Source: Bradyrhizobium manausense (GTDB lineage: Bacteria > Pseudomonadota > Alphaproteobacteria > Rhizobiales > Xanthobacteraceae). Taken from it: a DNA stretch of 64,000 nt. The translations under genes were made by a program, and so were the position numbers. The stretch is from assembly GCF_018130615.1 (NCBI RefSeq), contig NZ_JAFCKB010000009.1:124001-188000 (forward strand), in the 5' to 3' direction. Below, piece after piece: positions 27,910 through 36,756 of this stretch. Under the pieces are notes generated by a model. It ran no database searches. It was given only the letters and a program-made list of their open reading frames with translations, and was not told where the DNA came from. Every line of letters begins with the position of its first letter. Positions within the stretch are counted from its first letter, which is position 1.

Positions 27910-29045
27910 CGGAAAATCCGGTTGTCCAATCCGAGCACGTTCGAGATCTTGGCACCGAGGGTGATCATGAAAAGGTTGTTCTTGTAGTCGTGGAACGACT
28001 TGTTCTTGCCGTCGAAGATTTCCTGGAATTCGGCAACGGTCCAGCCGAGCTTGGTCGCCACGTACTCGAATTCGTGGCGCAGCGTCTCCTCGTCGAGCTC
28101 GGGCTTTTCGAGGCGCTTGAGCGCTTCGTCACGCGTCATCTGACCGGTGAGGATCTCGCTCGAGAAATAGGCCCGGCGCTTGTCGTAGCCGAACTTCCGC
28201 GGGGTCCAATAGGCTTCATAGAAGCGGGTGAAGCGCGACTCGTAGTGCTTCTGCGGATAGGGCTGCCAGCCGAACTTCTCGGTCAACTCGCGGATTGCGT
28301 CCTTCTTGATGAAGGGAACGCTGTCCAGCAGCTTGATGACCCGCATGCCCTTCACCAGCCGATAATACAGCCGGTACTTCAGGATATCGCAGGTCGGAAA
28401 CGTCTTGAGCTCGCGCGTGCCGAACTTCTTGTGGATGTCGTGCACATGCACCATGTCGGTCGAGAAATAGGTCCACTCGATCGATTCGCGCACGCACTCG
28501 GTCGAGTTGTTGCCGCCCGTAATGACGTATTTGAAGCCGTTCTTGGCGGCGAAATTGTACATCGCCGAGAACAGCGCCAGATCCTGCGGCTGGTCCTGGA
28601 AGGCGACCTGGGACAGGAAGAAGGCACGCTGCAGGTCCTTCATCTCCTCCCAATTGACCACTTCGGTCACGAGGTCGAGGTGCAGGCCTTCGATGATCTT
28701 CTGGATGTTGCTGACGCCAAGATCGGAGTTCCAACCGGTATCGCAATGGAACATCAGAGGCCGCAGGCCGAACTTTTCCTTGGCGACGTAAGTGACATAG
28801 GAGCTGTCGAGGCCGCCGCTGATGCCGATGATACAGTCGTGGTCGCGGCCCTTGCCTTCTTCCTTGATCTTCTCGATCAGCGGCATGATCTCCTGGGTGC
28901 CGCGTTCATCGGGATGCCAGTTCGGCTTGATGTTCTCGTGAAAATTGCAGCAGTACTGGCACCAGCCGCGCCCATCGAACTGAAGCGTCGAGTCGCTGGT
29001 GTCCATGACGCAATTTGCGCAGATCTGGTAGGGTCGGACCGCCAT
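27906..29045 (-). CDS. wbuX: N-acetyl sugar amidotransferase (WbuX/WbpG/PseA family)
   Basis: 379 residues. The PP-loop ATP pyrophosphatase motif CIIGISGGLDSSYVTYV is present, with an N-terminal cysteine set CANCVMDTSDS and CQYCCNFHE. The enzyme activates the N-acetyl group of a sugar with ATP and uses ammonia from WbuY-WbuZ to form an acetamidino group. With fnlABC next door the predicted product is the N-acetimidoyl form of L-fucosamine (L-FucNAm), as in E. coli O145. It is the first gene of the run; a hairpin lies in its leader at 29098-29114. Confidence 0.9.
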   Translation of the reverse strand: MAVRPYQICANCVMDTSDSTLQFDGRGWCQYCCNFHENIKPNWHPDERGTQEIMPLIEKIKEEGKGRDHDCIIGISGGLDSSYVTYVAKEKFGLRPLMFHCDTGWNSDLGVSNIQKIIEGLHLDLVTEVVNWEEMKDLQRAFFLSQVAFQDQPQDLALFSAMYNFAAKNGFKYVITGGNNSTECVRESIEWTYFSTDMVHVHDIHKKFGTRELKTFPTCDILKYRLYYRLVKGMRVIKLLDSVPFIKKDAIRELTEKFGWQPYPQKHYESRFTRFYEAYWTPRKFGYDKRRAYFSSEILTGQMTRDEALKRLEKPELDEETLRHEFEYVATKLGWTVAEFQEIFDGKNKSFHDYKNNLFMITLGAKISNVLGLDNRIFR

Positions 29046-29097
29046 TCGGGAATGCTCTAAGAAACTCGTGTTCCGGGTTACGCCGTTTCGGATCGCC

Positions 29098-29114
29098 AGG
29101 GGACGTTGTCCCCT
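29098..29114. other. hairpin in the leader of wbuX
   Basis: AGGGGAC / GTCCCCT with a three-base loop. On the plus strand it is followed by TTT; on the minus strand it lies about 55 bases upstream of wbuX. It could be a plus-strand terminator or a 5' mRNA structure. Confidence 0.4.
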
Positions 29115-29210
29115 TTAGTCGGTCTGGCGTAGCAGATAAATACCTATTGCAGGCCGGACCCGCGCCTATTTTCGCGCCCGCGGCGTTATGCCCGGCTGGA
29201 CAGCCGTTTC

Positions 29211-29229
29211 GGGGTGGGCATTCCACCCC
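29211..29229 (-). terminator. hairpin after the GT2 gene
   Basis: GGGGTGG and CCACCCC form a seven-base perfect stem with a five-base loop about 15 bases after the stop of the minus-strand GT2 gene. It may end that transcript before wbuX; no strong T-run follows, so confidence is limited. Confidence 0.4.
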
Positions 29230-29242
29230 CTCGACAGGGGAA

Positions 29243-29980
29243 TCACGCCGACTGGCGGCGTCGCCCCGCCAACTCGGCCAGGCTACGAAGGAATATCCAG
29301 CGGGACCAGAGCTTGTGGGACAGCGGGCGATTCGACACCGTGCTGGTGGTATTGCTGCCATGCCGGCGCTTGCGGAGCGTCTTGTCGTCGATGTGGAGGT
29401 TGGAGCCGATTTGGTTGGCCGCCAGGGCAATCCAGAGGTCGTGGGACTCAACATAGGCCGGAATCGGCACGATTAAGGGGACCAGCCTGCGCTGAAACGC
29501 CATGGCGCAGCCGAAATAATTGGTCTTGCCGCGGAAAATCTCAACGATATTGCCCAAATGCTGTTTCGACGTCTGGGACGATACGCCGTCGAAAGCGACA
29601 TCCAGTGGCCGCTCGTCCGCATCCATCCATTCGAAATTGCTCGACACCAGGGCCGCCCCCGACGTCTGCAGGCTCTCCACCATCCGTCTGAGCCGCCCCG
29701 GCAGCCAGATGTCGTCCTGGTCGGATAGAAAGATGATGTCGCCCCGGGCAAGCTCGATGGCTCGGCCGAACGAATAGACCTCACGTCGGTTGGCCGGGTT
29801 GCGATGGACCGCGATGCGGGTATCGCCGATGCCCTCAATGACCTCCACCGTGCGGTCGCGCGAGCAATCGTCGACAACGATGACCTCGTCGCCCGGACCG
29901 ATCTGTTCGAGAATCGAGCGCAACTGCCGCTCGATATAGGCCTCGCCTTGATACGTCGCGATGCAGACGCTGACCGTCAT
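29243..29980 (-). CDS. GT2-family glycosyltransferase
   Basis: 245 residues, single GT-A domain. VSVCIATYQGEAYIERQLRSIL is the nucleotide-binding start, VIVVDDCSRD carries the first Asp pair and FLSDQDDIWLPGRL is the DxD-type metal-binding motif. ESHDLWIALAA is the ED-like acceptor-side motif. Enzymes of this type with SDQDDxW often transfer L-rhamnose or related 6-deoxysugars. ATG 29980 is used; the upstream extension to 30001 is short. It diverges from the flippase gene at 30161. Confidence 0.88.
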   Translation of the reverse strand: MTVSVCIATYQGEAYIERQLRSILEQIGPGDEVIVVDDCSRDRTVEVIEGIGDTRIAVHRNPANRREVYSFGRAIELARGDIIFLSDQDDIWLPGRLRRMVESLQTSGAALVSSNFEWMDADERPLDVAFDGVSSQTSKQHLGNIVEIFRGKTNYFGCAMAFQRRLVPLIVPIPAYVESHDLWIALAANQIGSNLHIDDKTLRKRRHGSNTTSTVSNRPLSHKLWSRWIFLRSLAELAGRRRQSA

Positions 29981-30160
29981 TTCGGCGCCCCTGCCAGGCA
30001 CGAAGCGCGGCTAAAACCAGTCCAGATCAACCACATGCACATCATCATCACCAGGACGCCATAATGCCCTAGCAGCTGGGCATGCAAAACCAAATAGCGA
30101 TTGTTGGACGTCGACAGTTCCGTTAAGCCGTCCGCAGATCGTTGCAACGCAAATTGGCGA

Positions 30161-31489
30161 ATGAATTCAGGCTTTCTGACCTCGAACTTGCGAAAGCTGG
30201 CGAACCGCAACGCGATCGGGGCCGCCACCGCCCTGACGATGCAGATCGCGGGCGCCGCATTGTCGCTTCTGGTGAGCCTGCTGCTGGCCAAGCTGATCGG
30301 GGCCGCAGGCCTCGGTCTTTACTTCCTGAGCGTGACAAGCACCGAGATATTTTCGACAATTTCGCGGCTAGGGCTGGAGACGTCCGCCCTGAAATTCATC
30401 TCGATCGCGAACGCCTCCGGCGAGCCAGGAACCGTCGCAACCGTGTATCGCAAATGCGTCGGGATCGCAGCGCTTTCGGCTGCACTGATGGTGCTTCCGG
30501 CCTGGCTGATCCTGACCTGGACGCCGATCGGCGCGAGCGAACACGCTGCGTTCGCATCGCTGGTGCCGGTCCTGCTGGTTGCCCTGATCCCGGTGACCGT
30601 TCTGTCCGTACAAACGGAGGCCTTCAAGGCGCTCGGACGGCCCGGGATCGCCGTCTTCACTCAAACCGTCCTGCCCCAGTCGACGCTGCTTCTGCTGTCG
30701 ATGGTCCTGGCCTGGCAAGGCCTGGCAACGACCTCCAATGTCATCGCTTCCTACGCCTGCGCATTCCTGCTCGCGATGCTTCTTGCGCTGCTGCGCTGGA
30801 AGGCTGCCGTCAAGAACGTCTGGCGGAAGGCGAACTTCTCGACCGCGGTCCTGCTGCGTACCAGTCTGCCGATCCTCATCGTGACCAGTCTGAACCTCGT
30901 GATGGCCTGGACCGACACGCTTGTCCTTGGAATTCTGTCGACCCCCGACCAGGTCGGCGTCTATGGCGTGGCACTTCGCGTTTCCATGACGAGCGCCTTC
31001 GTTCTGATCGCGATCGGCAGCGTCGTCACGCCGCAATTCGCCTCACTGCATGCCAGTGGACGACATTCGGAGCTGGAAGCGCTGGCCCGCCGAAGCTCGT
31101 TTTGGGCCACGGCCATGGCGTCGCCCCTGATCCTGATCTTCCTGCTCTTTCCTGCCGAAATCCTTGGTCTCTTCGGCCACCAGTTCGCGGTCGGGATCTG
31201 GCCGCTCCGGCTGCTTGCTCTAGCGCAGTTCGTCAATGTTTCGACTGGACAGCTCACTTCCCTGTTGATTATGACCGGCCACGAGAAGCTCATGCGCAAC
31301 AACATGATCTTCTCGGCGATCCTGAACCTGGCGGGCAATCTTGTGCTGGTCCCCCCGCTCGGCGCACTTGGCGCGGCGATCAGCACGGCGATCTCGGTGT
31401 CGATGATGAAGATCATCGCCTGGTGGATCGTGCGGCACAAGCTTCAGATCAACACGGTCGGTTATCTGAAACTCAATTCCTCGAAGTGA
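30161..31489 (+). CDS. polysaccharide flippase (Wzx-like), copy 1
   Basis: 442 residues with about twelve to fourteen membrane segments in the MATE/MOP-like fold (Polysacc_synt domain). The N-terminus NLRKLANRNAIGAATALTMQIAGAAL and LIGAAGLGLYFL are shared in pattern with the protein at 40520-41860. It should move lipid-linked repeat units across the inner membrane. ATG 30161 is used; the frame from 30101 adds a hydrophilic stretch that does not align with the paralogue. It is followed by sulfotransferase, Wzz-like and polymerase-like genes, all on the plus strand. Confidence 0.88.
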   Translation: MNSGFLTSNLRKLANRNAIGAATALTMQIAGAALSLLVSLLLAKLIGAAGLGLYFLSVTSTEIFSTISRLGLETSALKFISIANASGEPGTVATVYRKCVGIAALSAALMVLPAWLILTWTPIGASEHAAFASLVPVLLVALIPVTVLSVQTEAFKALGRPGIAVFTQTVLPQSTLLLLSMVLAWQGLATTSNVIASYACAFLLAMLLALLRWKAAVKNVWRKANFSTAVLLRTSLPILIVTSLNLVMAWTDTLVLGILSTPDQVGVYGVALRVSMTSAFVLIAIGSVVTPQFASLHASGRHSELEALARRSSFWATAMASPLILIFLLFPAEILGLFGHQFAVGIWPLRLLALAQFVNVSTGQLTSLLIMTGHEKLMRNNMIFSAILNLAGNLVLVPPLGALGAAISTAISVSMMKIIAWWIVRHKLQINTVGYLKLNSSK

Positions 31490-31534
31490 TGCCGGCGGAC
31501 GTGCCGGGCAGTCACAGGCAGACAGAGACACATC

Positions 31535-32425
31535 ATGCGGAACCCCGTGATCTTCATCGGAATGCACCGTTCCGGGACCAGCATGCTCGGACAGTTGCTG
31601 GAAAACCTCGGCATGTTCTTCGGCACGCAGAAGGACGAGAACAACGAGGCTCTGTTCTTCCAGGATTTGAACGAATGGCTGTTGAGCCAGTGCGGCGGCC
31701 GCTGGGACTACCCGGCGCCATTCAACGAATATTTCTGGCGCAACGACGACATCGTCAAATGGAGCGACATCTATCTTCGTAACCTCCTGGCCAGCCCGCG
31801 GTCGATCCAGTTTCTCGGGCTACGACGGTTTCTGTCGGGACGGATCGATGGCCTCGACGGCCCCTGGGGCTGGAAGGACCCGCGCAACACCTTCACGCTC
31901 CCGCTATGGCTGAAGATCTTTCCGAACGCGAAGGTCGTCTCCATCGAGAGGAATGGCGTCGACGTCGCACAATCCCTGTTCGCCCGGGAGGTCAGACTTC
32001 TCAAGGAAGCGCCTGATTTTTATCGGCGCTACCGTGCGATCTTCTTCATCCATCCACGTCGCGCCGGCTTTGCCCACTCCCCGCGGTGCCTCTCGCTCGA
32101 TGATGCGTTCTCGCTCTGGCAGGAATATACGACGCAGGCCGACGCCGTGACTGCCGGCCTGCCGCAAGAGCGCGTGCTGACGCTGCGTTACGAGGACGTG
32201 TTGGCCGAGCCCGTCAAATGGCTCACCAAGACCGCCGCGTTCTGCGATATGGATGCGTCGAACGCCCGGATCGAAGAAGCGGTCAAGAGCATCCGCGCGG
32301 ACCGCGCTCAGGCCTATGAATCCAACCCCGAGCTCAAGAAGTTCGCGGCAGCGCACGCCGAGATCCTGGCGGCGCGCGGCTACGGAATTTCAGGCCTGGC
32401 CTCGCCCGCCGTCAGCAGCAAATAA
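31535..32425 (+). CDS. sulfotransferase
   Basis: 296 residues. VIFIGMHRSGTSMLGQLL is the PAPS 5'-phosphosulfate-binding loop and VVSIERNGVDVAQSL matches the 3'-phosphate-binding Arg/Ser region of the Sulfotransfer family. It transfers sulfate from 3'-phosphoadenylyl sulfate to a hydroxyl. The location between flippase and chain-length genes suggests that the glycan or its lipid precursor is sulfated. No PAPS-synthesis genes occur in the window. The acceptor is inferred from context only. Confidence 0.85.
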   Translation: MRNPVIFIGMHRSGTSMLGQLLENLGMFFGTQKDENNEALFFQDLNEWLLSQCGGRWDYPAPFNEYFWRNDDIVKWSDIYLRNLLASPRSIQFLGLRRFLSGRIDGLDGPWGWKDPRNTFTLPLWLKIFPNAKVVSIERNGVDVAQSLFAREVRLLKEAPDFYRRYRAIFFIHPRRAGFAHSPRCLSLDDAFSLWQEYTTQADAVTAGLPQERVLTLRYEDVLAEPVKWLTKTAAFCDMDASNARIEEAVKSIRADRAQAYESNPELKKFAAAHAEILAARGYGISGLASPAVSSK

Positions 32426-32487
32426 GAGCCTGCCTCCGATCGGCGCGCGCCGCAGATAATGGACAGCTCGCGCCCTTTCCTGCGAGC

Positions 32488-33426
32488 ATGTCGCAGCCAC
32501 TTCACAACGATATGCGTTTGATTGATAGTGGTCACCGGATGGCCATCTCGCAAAAGGGGCTAAGCGAATTGACGGGATCTGGGGAGCCAATCGGCGGAAG
32601 CACGGAAAGGGTTTTCAGCCAGGAGCTGGTGCTCGCCATTGTCGACCACATTTGGCTGCTGGCAATTGGACCGATCGTGGTTGCCTTGGTCGCATATCTC
32701 GCCGCGTCGCTGGCACCGCATCAATATAGAAGCAGCGCCTTGTTGCGGATCGACAGGGCTACCGCCAAATCGATGGAGCAGTTTGTGACGTCGCCGCCCG
32801 TGGCGAACCAGATCCTCTCCAAGCACGGGGTCGGCGGCGATCTTCCCGATGCGCAAGCGTCGTTCCTCGCCCATCACTTCGGTCTCATCGACCCCGAACC
32901 GACGAGTTGGCGCGCCGGTGATCGTTTGTATCGCCTGGACGTCAACGATTCCGATCCCCGGCGCGCGCAAGCGATTGCGACAGATTTGATCCAGACATGG
33001 CTGGCCTCGACACATCCCCAGGGGAAAGCTCGCGCCTTTCTTGAAGCCCTGTTGGAGCGCAACAGGATTGCCGCCAACGAAAAAACGAAATTGATTGACC
33101 AGCTGGAAAGCGAGACGGCCAAACTCGTGGCGCCAAGCGGCGCGTCGGGCGAACCGGCGAGCTACCTTTCCGTCGTGATCGGCAGAGGCGAGAATTGGGC
33201 GGCGGTGGACAGGCTGATCGCTCGACTGAAAGGCGTCACCGCGGACGTGGTTGTCGTTCCACCCAACCTGCCCCAAGCCGCGATGCCGACGCGTGCGAGA
33301 GGCATCGCCGTACTCTTCGGTGTTGCGGCCTTGCCATTGTTGCTGGTACTCGTCCTCCTGGGACGGTACCTGGCACCGGGACGATCGCCGTATCAGCCCC
33401 TTCGCCGCTTTCGACCGATGGCGTGA
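32488..33426 (+). CDS. Wzz-like chain-length/co-polymerase membrane protein
   Basis: 312 residues. A first membrane segment (IWLLAIGPIVVALVAYLAASLA, about residues 53-75) is followed by a periplasmic region of about 190 residues with a helical stretch (FLEALLERNRIAANEKTKLIDQLESE). A second membrane segment (GIAVLFGVAALPLLLVLVLLG) lies near the C-terminus. This is the topology of Wzz/PCP-1 proteins that set chain length with Wzy. In-frame ATGs at 32512 and 32539 are alternatives. It ends 11 bases before the polymerase-like gene, which supports joint action. Confidence 0.72.
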   Translation: MSQPLHNDMRLIDSGHRMAISQKGLSELTGSGEPIGGSTERVFSQELVLAIVDHIWLLAIGPIVVALVAYLAASLAPHQYRSSALLRIDRATAKSMEQFVTSPPVANQILSKHGVGGDLPDAQASFLAHHFGLIDPEPTSWRAGDRLYRLDVNDSDPRRAQAIATDLIQTWLASTHPQGKARAFLEALLERNRIAANEKTKLIDQLESETAKLVAPSGASGEPASYLSVVIGRGENWAAVDRLIARLKGVTADVVVVPPNLPQAAMPTRARGIAVLFGVAALPLLLVLVLLGRYLAPGRSPYQPLRRFRPMA

Positions 33427-33437
33427 TCGGACGAAGC

Positions 33438-34637
33438 ATGCTCAAAAATCCCTTCCTTGTTTACATAGCAGCATTCGGAACGGCGATCGCCATCTATCAG
33501 CTTGGCTGGTCCGATCTCTATCCGCCGCTGACGTGGGATCTTTTGCTGTTCTTCGGCTTTACGTTTCTCGCTTCTGTACTGCTGGCTCGCTTGATCGGGC
33601 CGTTCATCAACCAGACGCAACACTACACTCCCGGTCTGCTGCCCGGCTATGCCACGTTGTTTGTGATCGCAACCTTCGTCGGCGACGTCATGCTCGGTGG
33701 CGGAATACCGCTCATCTTCGTGCTCCGCGGAGCCAAATTCTACGCGATCGAGGCAAACGCCACCCACCTCCACGCATTCACACTCTGGAGCACGTTCTCG
33801 GCCATACGTTTTGCCGATTTTCTTTATTCGCGTCGCTATCGCTACCTGGCCGAAGCTGCATTGCCCGTGATCTTCTACATCCTTCTCGTCTATCGCGGGC
33901 CCGCCCTCATGTGCCTGCTGTCCTGGATGTTCGTTTTCCTGATCTGGAAAGGCAGATTCAAGCGCACGCACATCGCGTTCGGAACGGCGGCCCTGGTGCT
34001 CGCCGGCTACCTCAACGGAGTCATGGGCGATGTCCGATCGCCGGGACAGGAAAGCGTTGGTGCGCCATCGGCCGCGTTCCAGGCTTCAGGAGTACCTCGA
34101 ACCTATTTCTGGACGTATCTCTACGCGACCTCGCCGCTTGCGAATTTTCAGCTTGCGGTCAGCACGGTCTCACCCGGGCAAGGCGATGTCCTCGAATTCA
34201 TCGCCAGCGATCTGTTGCCCGACACCCTGTCCAAGAAGATCTTGCCCATGCTCAACGACAAGGTCCAGACCGGAAGCGGCAATCTTGCCACGCGAGACGA
34301 CCTCTACAGCTGGGATCTGCCGCAGATCGCTCCCGGCATCAACATCGCCACGTTGTTTGGGCGATCCTACGGGTATTTCGGCTGGATCGGTCCGGTCATC
34401 ATGTTCGCCACGCTGTCCGCGTTCATCATTCTCTACACAATCCTGATCCGCAATTCGCCCTATCGCGTGCCCGCGCTGGCGCTATTGAACGTTCTCGTCG
34501 TCTTCTGCTTGTTCAACAACATGCTGGCGTCCGCCGCCATGCTCCCGCAGCTCATATGGCCGCTCCTGATCCCGCCTTGGCGGCATCGTGAAACACTCGT
34601 TAGCGATCCGGCATCGGAGAAAATGCGCGCTGTCTGA
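33438..34637 (+). CDS. polymerase-like (Wzy-type) membrane protein, copy 1
   Basis: 399 residues, about ten to eleven hydrophobic segments with a large periplasmic loop (about residues 195-300). It opens MLKNPFLVYIAAFGTAIAIYQLGW and shares this and other stretches (RFADFLY, VYRGPAL, SPLANFQLAVSTV) with the protein at 43316-44482. Wzy polymerases vary greatly in sequence, so function is assigned from topology and neighbours: flippase, sulfotransferase and Wzz-like genes. An O-antigen ligase role cannot be excluded. ATG 33438 is chosen because the paralogue starts at the matching residue. Confidence 0.72.
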   Translation: MLKNPFLVYIAAFGTAIAIYQLGWSDLYPPLTWDLLLFFGFTFLASVLLARLIGPFINQTQHYTPGLLPGYATLFVIATFVGDVMLGGGIPLIFVLRGAKFYAIEANATHLHAFTLWSTFSAIRFADFLYSRRYRYLAEAALPVIFYILLVYRGPALMCLLSWMFVFLIWKGRFKRTHIAFGTAALVLAGYLNGVMGDVRSPGQESVGAPSAAFQASGVPRTYFWTYLYATSPLANFQLAVSTVSPGQGDVLEFIASDLLPDTLSKKILPMLNDKVQTGSGNLATRDDLYSWDLPQIAPGINIATLFGRSYGYFGWIGPVIMFATLSAFIILYTILIRNSPYRVPALALLNVLVVFCLFNNMLASAAMLPQLIWPLLIPPWRHRETLVSDPASEKMRAV

Positions 34638-34662
34638 TCCAGAGCGAACGAGTCTCGCCGGG

Positions 34663-35490
34663 TCAGTCCGAACCCGGCGGCTCGCCCCAGAACGCCATCG
34701 GCTCGTAATCCGCGTAAGGCATCTCGCCGTATTTCGGCCTGATGCTCCAGCCGTTCTGCCGGATCCTGGTTTCAACGAACGCGCGAACCGAAACCGGCTG
34801 ACCCGAGCAGACATTCACCGATCCACGCTCGGCCGGCTTGAGCGCAAGCGCCACCAGGCGGCGCGCAACCTCCTCGACCGGCAGATAGTCGCGCAATTGC
34901 TCGCCGCCCGACATCGGAAACTCCTCCCGCCCCGCGAGGGCTGCGGCCTTCAGTGACGGCCACAGCGACGTTGCCGGCTGATCGTCGCCATACATGTAGA
35001 ACAGCCGCGCCCAGGTCAGGCGAAACGGACAGTCGACCTGCAGGGCCTGCAATCGCCGGCGAAGGGTGTCCTTGGCCGCGCCGTAAGGCGTGGTCGGATG
35101 CGTCTCCGCCGAGGCTGCCAGCGCTCCCGACTGCAGGCCATATTCGAGACAGGTGCCCGCCACCACGAGCGTGGATAGGCCATTGCGGACGGCATTCTCG
35201 AGCACGGCAACGTGGCGCGGTAACTCGGTCTCGACGTGATATTGCGAGCGATAATTGGGCAGACCCCCCCAGGCGAGATGCAGCCACACGTCCGGACGAT
35301 CGAGCGCGGCAAAGCAGTCCGCCGGTGGATCGGCAAGATCGAGCGGCAGCCATCGAAGCTTTGCCGTCCCCGATTCCGGCAGCGCGCCTCCGGACCGTCC
35401 GCTGGCGACGACTTCGACGTCGTGACGGGCAAGCTCGGCCAGCACGTGCCGCCCGACAAAGCCCCGTGCGCCGGTAACAGCAACCTTCAT
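34663..35490 (-). CDS. NAD(P)-dependent sugar-nucleotide reductase/epimerase, last step of CDP-sugar operon
   Basis: 275 residues from ATG 35490. VAVTGARGFVGRHVLAEL binds NAD(P), VVAGTCLEYG is the Thr/Ser region and TPYGAAKDTLRRRL is the catalytic YxxxK. It is the last gene of the minus-strand rfbF-rfbG-epimerase-methyltransferase operon. It is likely to reduce the 4-keto group at the end of the pathway, in the way NovS or CDP-abequose synthase do. The stereochemistry of the product cannot be told. Its stop is 25 bases from the stop of the convergent polymerase-like gene. Confidence 0.82.
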   Translation of the reverse strand: MKVAVTGARGFVGRHVLAELARHDVEVVASGRSGGALPESGTAKLRWLPLDLADPPADCFAALDRPDVWLHLAWGGLPNYRSQYHVETELPRHVAVLENAVRNGLSTLVVAGTCLEYGLQSGALAASAETHPTTPYGAAKDTLRRRLQALQVDCPFRLTWARLFYMYGDDQPATSLWPSLKAAALAGREEFPMSGGEQLRDYLPVEEVARRLVALALKPAERGSVNVCSGQPVSVRAFVETRIRQNGWSIRPKYGEMPYADYEPMAFWGEPPGSD

Positions 35491-35529
35491 CAGACCGTCC
35501 ACAAGAGGCGCATCGTCGCCACCGCCCGC

Positions 35530-36756
35530 TCAGACAATATCCAGTGCCGGCACCGCCGTGACGAAACGAGCGTCGGACAAGCCCGCGCGGCGCAACTGGT
35601 CCATCACTTCGGATTTCAGATTCCACGGCAGGATCACGACGTAGTCGGGCCGCTCAGCGAGCAGCTTGGCTTCGTCGACGATCGGAATCCGGCTGCCGGG
35701 CATATACTTGTCCTGCTTCGCCGGATTGCGGTCGACCACATACGCGATGAGGTCGCGGCGGATACCTGCAAAATTCAGGAGCGTGTTGCCCTTGGCCGCC
35801 GCGCCATAGGCGGCCACGCGCTTGCCAGCGCGCTTCGCCTCGATCAGGAAGCAGAGCAGGTCGTCCTTCACCTTTTCGGCGCGCGACTGGAAACCGCTGT
35901 AGCCGGTTGCGGACGAAAGTCCGGCAGCGGTCTCGCGCGCCAGGAGCTGCGCGACACGGTCGGTGACCACATGGCTGCCGGATGCCGCGCGTTGCGTGAA
36001 CACGCGCAAGCTGCCGCCATGGGTGGGCAATTCCTCGACATCGAACACCGCGAGCCCGTTGTGGCGGAAAATCTTCTCCAGCGCCGTCAGCGACAGATAG
36101 GAGAAGTGCTCGTGATAGATGGTGTCGAACTGGTTTTCCTCGATCAACCGCAGCAGATGCGGAAACTCGAATGTCGCAACGCCGCCCGGCTTCAGCAGAT
36201 TGGTGAAGCCGGCGAGGAATCCGTTGATGTCGGGCACATGGGCGAGAACGTTGTTGGCCGCCATCAGATCGGCCTGCTTGCCCGCAGCCGCGAGCCGGGC
36301 GCCGACCTCGGCACCGAAAAACTGCTCCAGCGTCTCGATCCCCTTCTCGCGCGAGGCGCGCGCCGTGGAGGCGGTCGGCTCGATGCCGAGACAGGGGATG
36401 CCGCGAGCCTTCACATATTGCAGCAGATAGCCGTCATTGGATGCGATCTCGACCACATGGCTGTCGCGCCCCAGATGAAAACGCTCCACCATGTCGGCAA
36501 CGTAGCGTTCGGCATGCTGCAACCAGGTCGTCGAGAAACTGCTGAAATAGGCGTAGTCCGCCGAGAACAGCTCGTCGGCCTGCGCAAAATCCAGCGTCTG
36601 CGTCAGCCAGCACTGCTCGCAGACCATGACCTTGAGCGGATACGTCTTCTCGGGCGCAAGCAGGCCTGCCGCGGACAGATAAGCGTTCGACGGCGGCGAG
36701 CTGCCGAGGTCGATCAGTTCGAGCTTGAGCCTGGCGGCGCAGTGCCGACAATTCAT
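35530..36756 (-). CDS. sugar-nucleotide C-methyltransferase (TylC3/NovU type)
   Basis: 408 residues. An N-terminal zinc site (CRHCAARL ... CEQCWLTQT), a SAM domain with VVEIASNDGYLLQYVKARG, and a C-terminal domain with HGGSLRVFTQR and AAYGAAAKGNTLLNFAGI. YHEHFSYLSLTAL is the conserved His-Glu-His segment assigned to catalysis in this family. The enzyme should add a methyl branch to a ring carbon (C3 or C5) next to the 4-keto group. The start overlaps the epimerase stop as ATGA, showing close coupling to the CDP-sugar pathway. Confidence 0.88.
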   Translation of the reverse strand: MNCRHCAARLKLELIDLGSSPPSNAYLSAAGLLAPEKTYPLKVMVCEQCWLTQTLDFAQADELFSADYAYFSSFSTTWLQHAERYVADMVERFHLGRDSHVVEIASNDGYLLQYVKARGIPCLGIEPTASTARASREKGIETLEQFFGAEVGARLAAAGKQADLMAANNVLAHVPDINGFLAGFTNLLKPGGVATFEFPHLLRLIEENQFDTIYHEHFSYLSLTALEKIFRHNGLAVFDVEELPTHGGSLRVFTQRAASGSHVVTDRVAQLLARETAAGLSSATGYSGFQSRAEKVKDDLLCFLIEAKRAGKRVAAYGAAAKGNTLLNFAGIRRDLIAYVVDRNPAKQDKYMPGSRIPIVDEAKLLAERPDYVVILPWNLKSEVMDQLRRAGLSDARFVTAVPALDIV

